DNA of 64,000 nucleotides, taken from positions 186,001 to 250,000 of the forward strand of contig CAVPNW010000020.1 of NCBI GenBank assembly GCA_963706875.1, in the 5' to 3' direction. This document shows positions 62,263 through 64,000 of this stretch, in pieces. Numbering within the stretch: the stretch's first letter is position 1; every line of letters begins with the position of its first letter. This DNA comes from Prado023 sp963706875 (GTDB lineage: Bacteria > Actinomycetota > Actinomycetes > S36-B12 > CAIYMF01). A model generated the notes under the pieces. That model saw only the letters and a list, made by a program, of their open reading frames with translations, was not told the DNA's origin and searched no databases. Position numbers and translations under genes: made by a program.

Positions 62263-63719
62263 CGGGGCACCTCCGCCCTGTCCTGGGTCGCAGCGGGCTC
62301 GGGGGGCTCCTCGCGCTCGGGAACGTGGGACCGCACCCACTCCGGGGTGACCTTGAGGTCGGCGGCGAGGAAGGCGACGTCGGTCTGGCTCCACTGCGCC
62401 ACGGGATGGCGCTCAGCGGCGTTGCGCAGGTACGAGCCGCGCAGCCGGTCGAGGTCCTGGGGGGTCGTGCGCACCTGGTCAAGTCGCTCGGGGATCACGA
62501 TGGCGTGACCGGGCACGTTCTCGCGCGGATCCCCGCGACGGACCTCGATCCCCCGCTGCCGGGCGAATGCGAGCTGGCTGTTGTGGTGCTTGCCCGCCCC
62601 GGTGTACTCGGTCTCCTGGACCACCACGATCTGGTCCTCGTCGAGCTGGCGGGCCAGGCTGATGGCCGCGGTCAGGCTGGTGTTGCCGGCCGGTCCCCGC
62701 TCGATGCCCTCCAGCTTGGTCAGCAGCTCGGTCACGTAGAACACCTCGCCCTGGGTGACCAGCTCGTAGCCGTCCATGTAGCGCAGCGACCGGGCGGCGT
62801 TGCGCGGCACGTCGACCCGGTCGGGCCAGGTGGCGAACGGGACGCCGAACCCGGTGTGCCCGGTGGTGAAGGACTTGCGATTGAAGTCGTGGTCTGAAGC
62901 CATGTGCAGGCCTGCGAGGTCGACCGAGCATGCGACGACCCGGGTGTCCGAGCAGCCGGCCGCCGCCAGCCCGCGCGCGGTCCCCGTGAGGTTCCCGCCA
63001 CCGGCATGGGTGACGACCACGACGTCGGGCGGCCGCCCGAAACGCGCCGTCACCTCCGTGCCGACCTCGTGGCCGAGGGTCTCGATCCCGCGGATCCCGA
63101 ACGGGGTGTAGAGGCTGGCGTTGAAGAAGCCGGTCTCCTCCAAGGTCGTCAGCAGCACGTAGAACAGCTCGGGGCCAACGGAGAGCTTGAGCACCTCCGC
63201 GCCGTAGGCCTCGCAGGCGCGGCCCTTCTCGACGATCTCCGGCTGGCCGACCCCCTGGCTGTCATAGACCTCCTGCACCACGATGCAGGCCAGTCCGCGC
63301 TGTGCAGCCTGGGAGGCGGCCGCGGCCCCGTAGTTCCCACTCGTGGCCACCACCATCCCGGCGTAGCCCCGGCGGCGGGCCTCGAACGCGCTGATCGACG
63401 CCCGCCGGGCCTTGAAGCTGCCCGAGGCGTTGGCCGCCTCGTCCTTGAGCAGGATCCGAGCCCCCCGCCCGGGCTGGCACGTCCGGCGGACGGCGTCGGT
63501 CAGGTTCGTCAGCTCGAACAGCGGGGTGTCCCCGACCTTGGTCTCGCGCTGGATGCGCGCGATGTCCTGGAGGCTGTACTCCGTCCGCGCCATCATCGTG
63601 TCGTAGTCGAAGGCGATCGGGCTGGTGACGAACGCGTCGTAGTCGATGCCGAGCGAGGCCTTCATGATCTCGTTGCGCCGCGCCAGCACCTCTGCGTAGG
63701 ACGTCCCCAGCCGGCTCAT
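62259..63719 (-). CDS. ortB: 2-amino-4-oxopentanoate thiolase subunit OrtB
   Basis: The PLP-dependent (fold type II) catalytic subunit that cleaves 2-amino-4-ketopentanoate with CoA to alanine and acetyl-CoA, 486 residues. The PLP lysine is in NASGSFKARRASIS, and GMVVATSGNYGAAAA and THAGGGNLTGTARG bind the cofactor. The start M-S-R-L-G-T-S-Y at 63719 overlaps the ortA stop (ATGA). It resembles threonine synthases in fold, but its neighbours identify it. Confidence 0.93.
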   Translation of the reverse strand: MSRLGTSYAEVLARRNEIMKASLGIDYDAFVTSPIAFDYDTMMARTEYSLQDIARIQRETKVGDTPLFELTNLTDAVRRTCQPGRGARILLKDEAANASGSFKARRASISAFEARRRGYAGMVVATSGNYGAAAASQAAQRGLACIVVQEVYDSQGVGQPEIVEKGRACEAYGAEVLKLSVGPELFYVLLTTLEETGFFNASLYTPFGIRGIETLGHEVGTEVTARFGRPPDVVVVTHAGGGNLTGTARGLAAAGCSDTRVVACSVDLAGLHMASDHDFNRKSFTTGHTGFGVPFATWPDRVDVPRNAARSLRYMDGYELVTQGEVFYVTELLTKLEGIERGPAGNTSLTAAISLARQLDEDQIVVVQETEYTGAGKHHNSQLAFARQRGIEVRRGDPRENVPGHAIVIPERLDQVRTTPQDLDRLRGSYLRNAAERHPVAQWSQTDVAFLAADLKVTPEWVRSHVPEREEPPEPAATQDRAEVPR

Positions 63720-64000
63720 CGCTGCTCCTCGCGACCGATGGTCAGCAGCTCGGCCACGGTGTCGCCGAAGCTGTGGGAGTAGCTGGGGTTGACCACTCGC
63801 AGGCGGCCCTCCTGCTCGCGTCCGATGAGCGTGCGCACCCGGGCCGGCGCGCCGACCTCGGCCGGCTCCAGCAGGAATCCGGAGACCCGCAGCACCAGCG
63901 GCACGGCGGCGGTGTCGGCGGGAAGGCCCGGGGCACGCTCCCCGACCTCCAGCACGTTGCGCTCGAGCTCGACCCACGTGCCTGCCGCCACGACGCTCAT
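63716..64000 (-). CDS. ortA: 2-amino-4-oxopentanoate thiolase subunit OrtA
   Basis: The small 94-residue partner of OrtB. WVELERNVLEVGERAPGLP, LIGREQEGRLRVVNP and SYSHSFGDTVAELL match the family. The ATG coincides with the last three bases of the window, so it appears complete, though an upstream start cannot be excluded. The next gene of the pathway, 2,4-diaminopentanoate dehydrogenase (ord), would be expected just outside. Confidence 0.88.
   Translation of the reverse strand: MSVVAAGTWVELERNVLEVGERAPGLPADTAAVPLVLRVSGFLLEPAEVGAPARVRTLIGREQEGRLRVVNPSYSHSFGDTVAELLTIGREEQR

Overview
This is a very GC-rich (roughly 70% or more) actinobacterial chromosome segment. Three things point to Actinomycetota. 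The gene order gltX - FAH-family hydrolase - leuB - serA - ilvC/N/B - gatB/A/C - ligA - MetE-like - mnmA - cysteine desulfurase - etfA/B - GT4 glycosyltransferase follows the order I recall around Rv2992c-Rv3032 of Mycobacterium tuberculosis. GTG starts are common, and stop/start overlaps (ATGA, GTGA) are frequent. Many unlinked genes have a TAnnnT-like -10 box 6-9 bases before the start codon, as in leaderless mRNAs. Genus and family cannot be decided. No tRNA, rRNA, CRISPR array, transposase or phage gene was seen.

Layout. 1-2.6 kb: a beta-propeller protein running off the left edge and a 2-phosphoglycerate-kinase-like P-loop protein. 2.7-25.6 kb: a nearly complete branched-chain amino acid block (cimA, ilvE, leuB, leuA, ilvC, ilvN, ilvB, ilvD) with serA, gltX, an FAH-family hydrolase, a Baeyer-Villiger-type monooxygenase coupled to an SDR, and small accessory genes. 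Three short leader peptides, rich in Ile (cimA), Leu (leuA) and Ile/Val (ilvB), precede hairpins and suggest ribosome-mediated attenuation. 25.7-30.6 kb: three tandem, translationally coupled paralogous lipoproteins with HExxH motifs, family unknown. 30.5-34.3 kb: a hydroxyacid dehydrogenase, two peptidase S51-like proteins (one carrying a CysRS-like C-terminus) and bioY. 34.5-48.1 kb: gatCAB, ligA, a MetE-like protein, a Gfo/Idh/MocA oxidoreductase, azlCD (branched-chain amino acid export), mnmA, a cysteine desulfurase and etfBA. 48.3-57.1 kb: a glycosyltransferase, a CPBP protease, DUF3467, a branched-chain 2-oxoacid dehydrogenase operon and two exported or membrane proteins of unknown role. 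57.2-64 kb: an ornithine fermentation operon (ortA, ortB, oraS, oraE, MutL-like reactivase, orr) cut by the right edge.

Two properties run through the window. First, at least nine single-base frame breaks occur in otherwise intact conserved genes (cimA, ilvC, ilvD, bkdC and others). They most likely reflect uncorrected sequencing indels, so 'fusions' and 'pseudogenes' here should be read with care. Second, short tandem duplications sit on gene 3' ends and often copy the stop codon (FAH hydrolase, SDR/leuB, ilvC, CPBP protease).

Together the genes make branched-chain amino acids under amino-acid-sensing attenuation, export them (AzlCD), oxidise their keto acids (BKD complex with electron-transfer flavoprotein nearby) and ferment ornithine. 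The three-lipoprotein operon is the best candidate for an undescribed system.
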